A DNA stretch of 64,000 nucleotides, taken from Pratylenchus scribneri (Eukaryota > Nematoda > Chromadorea > Rhabditida > Pratylenchidae). The notes under the pieces are model-generated. The model was not told the origin of the DNA and made no database searches. It saw nothing but the letters and a program-made list of their open reading frames with translations. Positions 36,836 to 48,219 of the stretch are shown piece by piece. Each line of letters opens with the position of its first letter. The stretch's first letter is position 1. The stretch lies in assembly GCA_030063045.1 (NCBI GenBank), contig JAQSEB010000063.1:372001-436000 (forward strand). The letters run 5' to 3'. The translations under genes and the position numbers were made by a program.

Positions 36836-36937
36836 TTATTTATTTTTTTCGTGATCCAATAATTTTTGCTCCTCTTCTTTACATTCAATATGAATTTGAG
36901 GCAGTTTATTTGGCAATGTTCTATTAAGGAAACCGAA
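36836..36937 (-). CDS. Exon-like frame FGFLNRTLPNK, AG acceptor
   Basis: Begins right after GTTAG and reads FGFLNRTLPNKLPQIHIECK followed by EEEQKLLDHEKNK and a stop. Natural composition and a good acceptor. Followed on the same strand by the acidic remnant at 36700-36800, probably the same original gene. Family not recognised. Confidence 0.4.
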   Translation of the reverse strand, partial: FGFLNRTLPNKLPQIHIECKEEEQKLLDHEKNK

Positions 36938-37619
36938 CTAACTCCAAAAATATTAGAAATTTGCATACTTTTTCATATTCTTTGAAACCTATAAATTTTT
37001 AATAGTATTTTTGCAAAAATTTTAAAATTCTTTAACAAATAAAAAAAAATATTACGAAATTTATCAAATATGATAAGAAAAACGATAAAAATTCTAACTA
37101 ATTTTTTTATTATAAAATATTCTGAAAATTAATCTTAGATATATTAAACTAAAGGCTAATCAATTGTTTAAATTGATAAAAAAATTTGAAAAATTAATCA
37201 TTATTTTATGAGTTTTAAAAATTTGTTATTTTTTTAATTTAAGCTTCGTAAAATAATTATTTTATTTCTTAATAAATAAATTAGGGCATTCTTTTCAAAA
37301 TTCCAACATTTTTATTACTATTGAAGAAGAATACATGTTATTTCCTATACTTTTATTTGCATTAATTATAATTCTTTATTGACTTAATGATCTTTAAAAT
37401 AATTTTCAAAAAAATAACAAATTTATACTTTCAAAATAATTTTTTAACAGAAAATAAAACTAACGAAAACACTAAATTTTAAATATTTATTATCATTTTT
37501 TGTTTATATTATTTAAATGATTTGTTTACTTTGGTGGTAATTATTTTAATATTAAATTGAAAATAAATCAATTTATTTCAAAATTACATTAAATTTTTTG
37601 TATAAATTTATTTAGAAAC

Positions 37620-37700
37620 GCATCAATATAAATATATAGGGAAGAATGCTCATTTAAATTAATCAAATAAAGAAATAAATTTATGGGATGCAAAAAGTTA
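37620..37700 (+). repeat. Dispersed AT-rich block, representative copy
   Basis: The core TTAAATTAATCAAATAAAGA followed by AATAAATTTATGGGATGCAA recurs with modest divergence at about 970, 3830, 4015, 11530, 16730, 19825, 26710, 32030, 33770, 34735, 40495, 54250, 56025, 60225 and 63325 and inverted at 25600. All but one are in plus orientation. Copies are usually followed by a TTTCGTTTATTAGTGAATTA segment. It has no coding sense I can find and may be a conserved intron segment of the duplicated gene or a decayed repeat. Confidence 0.65.
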
Positions 37701-37959
37701 CTTTTTGCCTAAATATTTTTAATTAATATCATATTCAAAAGACTATCCTCATCAACTAATAATTTTTTTATTGCTATACCATTAAATTAAAAGAATAAAA
37801 ATAATTTTATTGTAATATTTTTCTTAAATTTGCACAAAGGTCGCGAAATTATATTTAAAAACTCGGAAAATATATTCATTTTATTATTCAAGTAAACAAA
37901 TAAATTTATTGGATATAATTTAATTATGAATATGTTTTGATCAATCTATTGCAATTTTT

Positions 37960-38048
37960 TTGTGCAACGCCGCAGCGAATGATTATGTACGATTTATGTG
38001 GTAAAAAGAATCGGAAATGTTACGCCAATCATTTGGGCATTTTTTTTA
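37960..38048 (+). pseudogene. Guanylate-kinase fragment (CASK-like), plus strand
   Basis: After a stop the frame reads [14 protein letters not shown], matching [14 protein letters not shown] in the better copy at 14878-15123, here on the opposite strand. Upstream CAACGCCGCAGCGAATGA may be the remains of the preceding AP-Q-R segment in another frame. Only about 20 codons survive. Confidence 0.55.
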
Positions 38049-39164
38049 ATTTTCTAGATTTAAAATTTTTTAAGAATTTAATTATCTTATTATTATAAAA
38101 AATTTATTGATTTTGTTTTCTAATAGTTAAATCGTTTACGTCGCCATCGAAGGGAATATTATTAAAATCCATAATTTTTTAAAATTTATTTTAAATAATC
38201 ATCTTATCAAGAATTTTTTGTAATCGATAAGCGCTAAAAATCATTTAATTTGGTTGGTTGGTGAATAAGAACGTTATTAAAATTTTACTTTTTTATAAAA
38301 TTAATCATATTTAATTTTTTTTTTAATAATTTTTCAATTATTTAACATATGATCTGGCTCGGGACAATTTATTTTTAATAAAAATAAAATTTAAAGTATA
38401 AATCTCAATATGCATTAAAATAATTTATGAGATGCTAAAATTTTTTTCACTTTTTTCACAATGAAATAATTCAGTTGCCGAATGGTATTATTCAATTACT
38501 TCTAATTTTCTTCTTTAATTTCTTAATCAAATTTTTTCTTTCAATTTAAGTTTATTTTTAAATTACAGAATTGTTAAAAATTATAACTCGTAAAAATTGC
38601 GTAAAATAATTTATACAAAATTTCCATTAAAAAGAAGGATATACCAAATTTACAATTACAGCGAAACAAACATGAATATATTTTTAAAAAATAAAATTAA
38701 AAATTCAAGAATTTTTTAAAGTTTTATTTTAAAAAAATGAAATATATAATTTTATTAGTTTAAGTAATTTTAATTTTTCAATATGATATTTTGGAAAATC
38801 AATTTGATTTTTGTATTTAATAATTCTTTTTGGCGACACTCCTCATCTGGTTTTATAAGTGATTAGAATATACAATACTAATATAAAAATGTTATTAAAA
38901 TTATATTATGGGTTGAAATGAATTTATTTTTTTAAAGGATAATTACTGATAGAATTTTTGTTTGATTTATTATTGCTATATATACTTAAAATTAATTATC
39001 TTAATTTAGTTATCATATTCTCTTTAAACATAAATTCAACCAATTTTGCACATATTTATTCATTTCCTCCAATTGCTAATAAAATCTTATAAAATAAATT
39101 AGACTATTCTAGATTGGATTAACTAAAGTACAATGATAAAAAGAACAAAATTTATTTACGGAAA

Positions 39165-39275
39165 TTAATTCGCCACCTCCAGCAATAGCAGCACCATTAG
39201 ACATTATAATTGTTTACGAATCAAGATTCACAATTTTGCACTCAAAATGCTCAAAAAATGGATTGGTGAAAATTT
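39165..39275 (-). pseudogene. Ig-like exon remnant, copy 4
   Basis: Reads FECKIVNLDS, a stop, TIIMSNGAAIAGGGELI and is then lost. Aligns with TIIMSKGIAIVGGGEF at 36345-36500 and IIIMSNGDVIAG at 4918. Short and broken. Confidence 0.4.
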
Positions 39276-39614
39276 GGATGAAAGTAGTGAAGACAAAATC
39301 TGAATAATGGTCGATATGGATTGAATGAGATGATGGAATTTTAAAATGGTAAAATTATTAAAATTAAATAAAATTTTATTTAATATTAAATATTGTCCAA
39401 AAGATGTGAATTCAATTTTTGCCCTTTTTAATTCTACTTGGAACTTTGAATTATTTTATAATTTTTTCAAAATTTTAAAAACTCATAAAATAATTTTATT
39501 ATGATTTTTACAAATTGAACTTTTAAATCTTAATATTTAAATAGACTTCAACCATATGGATCCAATAAAAAATTTTTAAAACAAAAAAAAATTAATTAAT
39601 TTTAAACGTAAATA

Positions 39615-39690
39615 TTATTTCACAATTTTTTGCACTTTATAATGTACTGGTTTCCAAAGAGAAACGAGTATTATTTCCTCTGGGAGAAAC
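39615..39690 (-). pseudogene. Ig-like exon end, decayed
   Basis: Reads LPVSPRGNNTRFSLETST and a stop, aligning with EEYNTRFYLGISTQ at 30015-30191; the flanking AT-rich block (TTTTTGCACTTTATAATGTA) is also shared. Only the last strand of the domain is visible. Confidence 0.35.
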
Positions 39691-40014
39691 GGGAAGACCC
39701 CCTTTTCTAATATTGCCTCAAAAACGCGTATCTGAGTTTTTCGATTCCGGAGAAAAGGTATTAAAAAATAAAAAAGATCTCAAAATTACTCTCTTTTGTT
39801 AAATATTTAATTTTATACTATTAATTTGCATAAAAAATTAAAAAATAATATTAAAAATTTGATTGCAAAATAAATATTATTTTTTTTTAAATAAATTGAC
39901 ATTTACATTTTTTTATATGTAATTCTCATATTTTTATTCAGAAATTCGCTGGCTCATACTGCAACGAACACTGTACGAAAATATCCTGAATTTTGTTTTC
40001 TTAAAAATTTTTTA

Positions 40015-40140
40015 CCCCCTCAGCTGAACTTCATTGGGACCGCCTACGCTTCTACTCGCCGTAGCGAGAAGCGATGGCGAATGTACGCATTCGGATCATT
40101 CGCAAGCGAATCCGCGCGCGTTCGCGAATGCGATAATTAC
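40015..40140. repeat. G+C-rich GCGAATG-type palindromic patch
   Basis: Contains nested self-complementary words: CATTCGC...GCGAATG and TTCGCAAGCGAA and GCGCGCG. The style matches the interiors of the hAT-like elements, but I find no terminal repeats or target duplication. Nearby long minus frame (40143-40433) is treated as a shadow of the kinase-like remnant. Confidence 0.4.
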
Positions 40141-40269
40141 TTTCACACAAGTAAATCGTAGAGATTATTGACGGGGTCAATTTGATAAATTGATCCATTT
40201 TGGGGAAATATTTGTAAATTAGAATGTGGGAATTTTAAGATGAAAATTCGAACTTTGAAGTTTTCCGAA

Positions 40270-40445
40270 ATGTAGAATTCAAAAATAATATTAGTTTTGT
40301 AGCCAGAATAAATAACGTTTTGCAATCGGTTTAAAATATACCAAAAAGGGGAATATTTTCGGAATGAAGTGATATTCTGGACTTTGGTGTGATGATGTGG
40401 AAAATGATGGAGGATGGGAAAAAGAGACTTCATTTACATTTTTGA
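40270..40445 (+). pseudogene. Tyrosine-kinase-like catalytic remnant
   Basis: In one plus frame: ISFVARINN (compare ISDFGLAR), a stop, RGIFSE, a stop, then SDILDFGVMMWKMMEDGKKR. The last run matches the SDVWSFGVxxWExxxxGxxP signature of tyrosine kinase subdomain IX. Stops at about 40332 and 40365 and a frameshift near 40281 show it is dead. The DFG and APE motifs are no longer readable. Which kinase it came from is unknown. Confidence 0.5.
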
Positions 40446-42329
40446 ATTAATATTCATTTATTTTAAAAAAATTTCGTTCCATATTTGATAGTGATATATA
40501 GTAAATATACACAGTAAACTCATTTAAATTAATCTAATAAAAAAAAATTAATGGGAAACAAAAAGTTAATTTTTTATCAAAATATTTTTACTATTATACA
40601 TCATTAGCTATATCGTTTATTTAAGAATTATTAAATTAAGAAAAAAAAATATAAATTTAAAAAAAAATTAAATCTTATTTAGAAATTAGAATACTTTTCA
40701 ACAAGATAATATTTTTAAATTGAAAATAGACTACATCGGAAAGAACAACCAATAAAATTATAAAATGTTTGAAAACAATTAAACAGGATTATGGGTTTTG
40801 AATCAAAATGCCAAAATTTTAAAACCCATATAATAATTATTGAAAATTGAATAATAAACGAGCGAATTTTCCAAACAAGGTATCTGAAAAATACATAGAA
40901 CAAAACCAACAAATAAAGCATAAAAATTAAATATAAAAATAAATTTAATATAATTTTAATTTTTTAACAGAAATTTATATTCATAAAATAATGAATTTTT
41001 AATAAATTTCTTCCGGTTGGATTTAATAAAACTTAAAAAATTAATTTTCGGAATTTAAAATTAATCCACAAATATAAATTATTCAAAAATTTTTTAAATT
41101 TCGAAATTCAAATTGCTTATTCATTCCACTAATTTTATATTCTACAATTCCATCTTTTTTCCTTTCTTAATCTTCATGTTCTTCTCATTATTCTGTTTAC
41201 TCATATATTATTTTTTTAATAAATTAATTTTAATCTTTTTTCTCATTCTTGCTGATTATACACACCAACGTTTATTCGGACATAGTTAGGTGAAAAAGGA
41301 AATGTATTGCCAGAAATACATATTCTAAAAATGCAATCCAAGATAATAATTACATGTGGCAAAAAAATTTTGACTTAAAAATGTGCAAATTCAAAAAAAA
41401 ATATTTTAAATTTTCTGACTCTTTTTGACGATAGAGATAGAAAAATTGATTAATGGTTTGGGAAAATCCGGAATGAAATTATTTTTTAAATAAATTTTTT
41501 AAAGATCAAAAAATAGTTTGAAAGCTACTATAAATTAATCTTCAATATTTTTGTTTGTTTCCCTCTTTCCCAGTCAAATTGTACACCTCGATCGTTACAA
41601 AATTACTGAAAATGGAATTTTAATTTAATTTTATCATTTTTTTAAATTTTTTACCTCTCTTCTTTCCATTTTATTGACAATTTACATTTTACTTTAAGTT
41701 TTATATTGAAATTTCTCCAAAAAATTAAAAAATAAATTTCATTTAATATTTTATTTTATTCTATTATTGTAACTTAGATTGAATTACAAATTAGGAAAAA
41801 TTGATATTTTGTTCGTCAATGTCAATGATATTAGATAAATTGTTCGATAATATTTCCTCACATCAAATGACATCTGATCAGTAATTAAGATTTAGTCTAA
41901 GTTGATAGTCTTGAAATTGAGTAGATTTTTTCTATTTTTTTCTAAAATTTTAAAACTCATGAAATAATTTTATTATCATTTTACAATTAGAATTGTTAAA
42001 TCTCAATATTTATAAAATAGACTTGACAACCCAGCAGATCAATAAATTTTTTAAAACAAAAAATATAAATTTTAGATACAAATTTCGAGTTGGAAATTAT
42101 ATTTTTGAGGAGATAATTTTTTTTAAAATTAAATAAATTTAATTACAAAATTTAAAAAAAATTTTTTAATATTATTAAATATTTTTTGTAGGCCATTCTA
42201 CTAAGTATATATTTTAAATTTATTTTTGATCATTTTCTATAGTATAAAGGGGATAAATATTTTATTGGTTATATTTTTAAAATTTAAAATCTTTAAATTA
42301 ATTGCAAATTGTACGCAATTGGAATGATT
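40446..42329. other. AT-rich stretch with a paralogous block
   Basis: A dispersed block lies at 40495-40565. Positions 41360-41640 are the second copy of the block seen at 190-460, with the minus-strand KQTKILKINL relic at about 41528-41600. No intact gene. Confidence 0.45.
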
Positions 42330-42680
42330 ATTAATTAAAAATTTAATATATTCAGGGATTTTCGACCATCCCGTATCCGATTCTTCTTCAGATTCTAGAA
42401 TTTCTGTAATTTGATTGCCGGATATAAGGGGATTAATATGGATAGGGGGGAAAGCCGGATTAAGCCTCGAAATTCATGGGAAATGGCTCTGAGGGCCTGT
42501 GGAAGATCGGGGAAATGCCTGAGATAGCGCGGGATATAGACGGATATATGGGGATTAGGATGGATATAGAGGGATTAAGGTAGACTAAGCCTAGTTAGGG
42601 GCTAAGGATTATGGTTAGAGGTTCGGAGCATAGGATCCTCGGTCAAATGCTCATTCGGTCAAGTGTCTGTATGCCGCCTA
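42330..42680 (+). other. G-rich island with GGATATA/GGATTA words
   Basis: About 350 bases of purine-rich plus-strand sequence in which GGATATA and GGGATTA recur about nine times at irregular spacing (for example 42421-42580). No frame looks like protein. May be the interior of a decayed low-complexity element; I see no ends. Confidence 0.4.
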
Positions 42681-42784
42681 AAAATGCGCAAATTGAAAAA
42701 AATAATTTTTGATTTTTTGGAAGTGATAACAAATTTACATGAAAAAATATGAACTAAGATGAGGAATTTAATGAATTCTATAGA

Positions 42785-42874
42785 AATAAAAATATTTTGA
42801 AAACAATAAATTAATCTTGAATGCTTTTGTTTGTTTGACCTTCTTTTCGGGTCAAATTTAGTACCCATTGACAC
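42785..42874 (-). pseudogene. Exon-like remnant, KQKYLRLIYRF family, copy 3
   Basis: Reads MGTKFDPKRRSNKQKHSRLI followed by YCF. Aligns with the copies at 344-430 and about 41528-41600. The 71-codon frame that contains it continues into AT-rich sequence and is probably not a gene. Confidence 0.3.
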
Positions 42875-42899
42875 CGATTGTTAAAAAATTTTTAAAAGG

Positions 42900-44129
42900 G
42901 AATTTTTATTTCATTTTTGATTTGCTATGCCATCGATTTTTTGACAATTTACAATATTTTTAATTTTATATAAAAAATTTCCAAGAAAAATTATATATGT
43001 TAAATAATTTTCATTTATTTTACAAAAATTTTCATTTTAATAGGAATAGGATTAATTTATATAAAAGGGTGCTAGAAAATTCCTTGGACTATTTTTAAAT
43101 CCATATTGAAATGTTCTACTGATTTTTGGGAATCTTGATAAAAATATTTTGGTAAATGAATACATTTATTCTGTTAGATTGTAGATTACCTGATTGATTA
43201 ATAAAAGATTTTATTCTTGCTTAATTTTATATGAAACATTTGTAATCTTAAATAAAATTTTTTGAAATAGTTTCTTTGTCGTGATTAGAATTAATTTATA
43301 TATATATTAATTTTTTTTAAAAATTTTAAATTAAAAATACAATTTTATTAGTTTATATGAAATTTGTAGAATTCTTTTTCTAGAATCTCTATAAAAAAAT
43401 AAATTTTCTATCTGTGATGTAAAATTAACGAAAACCCAAATAATAAAAAAAAATTAAAATTTAAATTAAAAAAAAATGTTATTCACTTAAAAATTATGCA
43501 CCTTTTACAAATCAATTTTACTATTCTCTTTCTTCCTAAGTGATTAGGAAAATTTTTTAATTTGCATTGAAAATAATCTAAATAAAATGAATTTATAATC
43601 TATAGAATTAAACGAATTATATGAGAATTTCTTCTTGATCAAAAATGTCAAAAATTTATTTAATTTTATAGGAACGTCCAACGTCCTGATATAATGATCT
43701 ATATAAATATTTAATTTAAAAAAAATAATTTATAAAAATATTAGAATGTATATTACTTTTATATGAATACAAACCAAAAATATCAATGATTATAGAAATT
43801 GTTATGTTTCTTCATTTTATTTTTTATTATTTTTAAGAATTAAAATTTTGAATAAAATTGAAAATATTTTGAAACCCATAAAATTATACTTGTTGCACTT
43901 TATTAAATTTATTCATTTATTAGTTTAAATTGAATTAACTCTTAAATTATGGAATAAAACAATAAAAAAATAAATTATTAAATAAAAATTTTTGTAACTC
44001 ATGAAAATTATTTTTTAAAAATTTATAAATTTCCGTTTAAGATAAGTATATTTCAAATTTGTGCCAAAGAATTTCTGATAAATAAAAATAAAAATTTTTA
44101 AAAATTACAATAAAATTTAAAAATCATAT
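42900..44129. other. AT-rich stretch without a gene
   Basis: Low-complexity A/T; scattered CATAAAAT words (about 43870, 43995). Nothing supported. Confidence 0.5.
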
Positions 44130-45435
44130 ATATGTTTTAAAATTTTTTTAATTAATTCATTTTCTTAATTTTTGAAGAGGTAAAAATTTTGCCATTTCTA
44201 ATCAAATATTTTTTTATTTTAGGGGATTTATTTTTATAATATTTAAAATTATTTTTTTTCAAATAATAAAAATTAATTTCTATATTTAAAAATCAAAATG
44301 AAATTTTTATTTTAATAAAAAAATTAATTTTATCATGTAATTTATTTTAAACCCATAAAAATTATTTGCACATATGATGTTAAATATCCAAGAGAAATGT
44401 AAGTTAAAGTTCAAAAACTACAACAAATAAATCTGCATAAAATAAATAAAAAATTAAATATTCATAAAATAATATTACAAATTGTGTTTAATCTGGTAAT
44501 TGAGATTGTTGAACAAATCGATTAATTTATTTTATTTTAATATTTAAGGATAATTGTTAATAAAATTTTATAAACGAATTGGACTATTTCCAGATTGGGC
44601 TAATAAATTGTAGGTCCCAAAAAATATTCAAATTTTATATGAAAGCGACAAATATAAATAAGTGTTTAGGGCTAGATAGGGTGTAGGGTTAGGGATAGGG
44701 ATGATTGAATTGACTTTATTCTATTTCTATTTGGCGGCGCAAGTGAGGACTAACCTTTTTAGCTTCTTTTTCTTATCTTTTGTCATTTTCCAAATCAACG
44801 ACACCTTCATCAGATAATCTTCAATTCTTTTTCATCTGTTAATTTAATAATTTTAAATTTATTATCTTTCTTAATTTCAATTTCGAATAATTTATCCAAT
44901 TTTCATTAAAGATCCTCCAATCGTTTTATTTTTATATAAGATACATTTTAAATTTCTCCTTTCTCGTTCAAAATTTTGAGAATTGTGGAATAGAGGGACA
45001 AAAAACAATGAAATTACTAAAGGTTGGATGCCACTTTTTTTTCATGCAATAATCCACTCGATTTGGCATAACCATCACAGCCATATGATAAAAATATGTC
45101 CACCGTTAGCGAAAGTAGTAATTTTTAAAAATGTTTATTTTAATTTTTTCTGAAATTTTATTTTAAAATTAATTATGGAGGGATCCTTGGTTGACTTTTT
45201 TAATTAATGAAAAAATTTTGTTCTTAATTTTTCATTAATTGTAAAAAATTTTATGAGTATTAAAATTTTACTAATGATTTTTATTTTTTTTGTATATATA
45301 AAATATTTATCTCTTTTTTTCTTATAAGATGGGAAAACATAAATCTAAATTATATAATAGACAGATATTGGCATCAAAAATTATTGAATAATATTAAGAA
45401 AAAATTAAAAATAGTTAAATTAAATTTATTTAGTT

Positions 45436-45597
45436 TTGTCAGTCCACAATATATCCATTGTTATGATGCCTTGTTAATTGCGGAACAGAGTAGCACAACC
45501 GCCAATTTTCAATTGATACATTCTGCATTTCTTTACAATGGATCTTTGGAAAAATGTCGGACTTATAATATGAAGCATAGACAACATTAGGCAAAAA
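45436..45597 (-). pseudogene. Coding relic, possible guanylate-kinase-like segment, copy B
   Basis: Minus frame reads KEMQNVSIENWRLCYSVPQL followed by TRHHNNGYIVD and a stop. Compared with copy A it keeps W where A has a stop and gains a stop where A continues with RKIDF, so each copy decayed on its own. The plus strand carries a 68-codon ATG frame (45384-45590) which I regard as the shadow, with some doubt. Confidence 0.3.
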
Positions 45598-46319
45598 ACA
45601 TAATTCATGAAAAACAAAATGAGAAAAAATTAATTTTTTATCTCATAAATTTTATTTGGAATAAAATTAATTACTGGTAAAATTATAAAGAGATTGTACA
45701 TGTAATCCAAACGTCTTCAATCAATTAAAATTTTAAAGAAATAATTTTGAATATAAAAATAAAAAAAAATTTAAATCTCATAAATTATATTTGGGATAAA
45801 AATTTAAAATATTATGATTTATGGATGAAAATAATAATCATCCGATAATGGTGAAACCAAAAATTTATTTAAAAAAATAAAAAGCTGAATACAAATAATA
45901 ATTGCAGACATTTCGTGAAATTATCAAATAATTAAATCAATTCGTCGGCACAATTTTCATCAATAGAACATTATTCGAAGAAAAAAAAATAAAAATAAAT
46001 TTTCTTAAATTAAAAATTCTAATACGAACACAATTTAGCCAATTTATTGGGTCCACTTTCAACAAAAATTAAAAATTTTTCAAAATATATGAAAAATAAA
46101 ATTAGATATATTAATTTTATTTAATTATGTTTTTTTTTAAATTTTTTTAAAGGTTTATTCATCCATATTATTGTTAATTTATAATATTTACTTTGAAATT
46201 TATTTATAAGAATTGGACGGGCCATTCTGGATTTGTTTATAATTAATTTGTAAATTTATGATGTTTTAAAATTAAATAAACGAAATATTTTATGAGTTTA
46301 ATTTATTATGAAAATAAGA

Positions 46320-46373
46320 CTAGAAAAACGGATGATTAGGAAATGAATTCGCTCCTTTAAAGGCTTGCAAAAT
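46320..46373 (-). pseudogene. Second L27 exon remnant, copy B
   Basis: Reads ILQAFKGANSFPNHPFF and a stop. The AG acceptor present in copy A has been replaced by AT-rich sequence, so it could not be spliced. Confidence 0.4.
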
Positions 46374-46641
46374 TAAAATAAAAATACTTGGTAAATAAAA
46401 TAATAATAAAGTACCTAAATTAATTTATTTAAATGAAAAAATTTGAATTAAATTAATTTTAATACTTTTTAAAATTTATTCCATTTTATTGAAACTTATC
46501 TAAATTATTTTTAAATGATTTTACAAATTCCGTAGGAAAAAACGATAAAAATAATTCGAAGGTACCAATGGACCAGATCTAAATTAAATAAAAAATTTAA
46601 AAAAATATTTAACAAATTATTATAAAATAGCTACTATCTAC

Positions 46642-46766
46642 CTGTAAATGAACATTTTTAGCAACTCAAGCAATTCTGCTGATTTGGCACTTTTGGAAAG
46701 AAGTTCTTCAAGAGCTTCCCATTTCAAACCGATACCTCGATTTATTGATACCGATGGCCGAATTCC
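46642..46766 (-). pseudogene. L27 exon, copy B (CASK/LIN-2-like)
   Basis: AG acceptor and CAG|GTAGAT donor are present. The frame reads GIRPSVSINRGIGLKWEALE and ELLSKSAKSAELLELLK; then one missing A turns NNVHLQ into MFIY. Helix residues (WEAL, AELLELL) match the other copies and the CASK L27 C-terminal domain. A TAG lies immediately upstream in the intron, as in copies A and C. Confidence 0.6.
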
Positions 46767-47519
46767 CTAATTTTGATCTGATCGTTGTTTAAATAAATTA
46801 TAAAATTATAAATCATGTGTAGGAATTTAATATTTAGTTATTAAATTTTTAATTTTAATAATTTTGTAGCCGGTGGAAATTGTTGATAAATTCAAAATTA
46901 GTCATTTTCCCAATATTAATTTATTATAAAACTCATAAAATTTATGAGTTACATTTTTGGCATAGAAAAAATTATTAAACTCACAAATTAATTTTGAATA
47001 ATATTATATTTTTTAAATTAATAAAAAATACTTTTTCCGAAAGTTTAGTGCAAACCAAAAAATTATAAAATATAAAAAGTTAAAAAAAAGCAATTTTTAA
47101 ATTATAATTATTGAAATCATTAATTAAATTTGGTACATTCCCATTATCACTGGGGGCACAATCATTTTGAGGTGGAAATTTTTTAATTTATATTTTATAA
47201 TTATTAATTTTACTATATATTTGAATTAAATTTTTTTCTGTTTATTGAATTGTCATTAAAAAATTGTATTAAATTTTGACAGGTTTATGAAGAGTAAATT
47301 TCAGATATATTATTGCACAAATATTTTTATTGCATTTCTTTCCAAAGTTTTGCAGCTTTTTCTTAATCAAGCTAATATCATTTTCTCTTCATCCATTTTT
47401 TGATATTATTTTCTTCTAAAAATTTGGAAAAAATTAAACTCATAAAATATTTTCACTATTTTATTTTTAAAATGTCATTAATTTATTAATTAAATTATAA
47501 TTATTAGAAAGCAGCAAAG

Positions 47520-47757
47520 TTACATCAAATTCCTTAAAATAAATTCAAAAATAAAATTTAAAAAATAAATTTTCCTAAATTCTACCTCATATCGTTTTCC
47601 TTGTCTCCTACTCATCTTGATTCTTATCGCATTATTCTTCGTCCTTCCAAATTTAATTGGCTTTATTTGCGTCTTACCATTTGTTGCTTTCTCTTTCCCA
47701 TATTCTTTTTTCTCAGCAGAGCATTTTCGGTAATGACTAATTTCTTTTCTTCTTTTT
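47520..47757 (-). CDS. Basic exon-like frame KCSAEKKEYGKEKATNG
   Basis: A long open minus frame reads ISHYRKCSAEKKEYGKEKAT, then NGKTQIKPIKFGRTKNNAIR, then IKMSRRQGKRYEVEFRK and an AT-driven tail. IKFGRTKNN parallels VKFGRNN at 20914-21033. No ATG or clear splice site. Highly charged; function unknown. No stop in about 75 codons makes it one of the better-preserved fragments. Confidence 0.45.
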
Positions 47758-48219
47758 AAATTTATTTTACTTATTTTGATTTAAATTATTTTAAAACTGG
47801 GAAAGAATGTTTTTTACCGTACTTCTTTTTGTTCAAATTTTATAATTAATTTCGATAAATCTGAACTAATTTTTGAAAACAAATAAACTCATATTCCTTT
47901 GAATTGAATCATTATTTTGTTTAAATTTAATTTCAAAATAAAAATGTAAAGCGCTATTAAAAATTTTCATAAAAAAATAATTTTAAAAAATGAATTAAAT
48001 AATGATAAAATTATTAAAGTCGATTTCCCAGCCAGTTTCACTAAATTGGAATTGAATATTTAAATTTAATCTAATAAACAAACTAAGGTAAAATTCAAAT
48101 TATCAATTAACTAGGATAGATGGTTGACGTTTTTGGTATGGAATATAGGAAACATATTTTCACAAGGATACTCAATTAAACCTAACAGTTTGTAAGGCTC
48201 TACAACGAAAACCTTAAAT
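47758..48219. other. AT-rich stretch before the 16-bp satellite
   Basis: No gene seen. Confidence 0.5.

Larger units (their letters stand above)
38049..39999. other. AT-rich stretch with an empty transposon site
   Basis: Positions 38938-39130 are paralogous to 7815-8190 but lack the transposon, so they show the unoccupied target. A minus-strand Ig-like fragment is at 39165-39275 and a short piece near 39615-39690. A dispersed block lies at 39480-39610. Confidence 0.5.
44130..47190. repeat. Segmental duplication, copy B
   Basis: Counterpart of 7400-10960 in the same orientation, without the transposon and without the 200-base segment of copy A at 8990-9190. It contains its own telomere-like run (44664-44701), charged relic (44755-44910), the frame at about 44975-45095, the relic at 45436-45590 and two L27 exons (46320-46373 and 46642-46766). 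Confidence 0.8.

Noticed and set aside
40143..40433. 96-codon minus-strand frame, the longest outside tandem repeats
   Set aside because: Low-complexity AT-driven composition on minus, while the plus strand shows a tyrosine-kinase signature; treated as antisense shadow.
45384..45590. 68-codon plus-strand frame as a trypsin-like fragment (HCYDALLI...)
   Set aside because: Catalytic His-Cys absent in both copies, and differences between copies are no more conservative than neutral; the minus reading fits the neighbouring exon order better. Not fully excluded.
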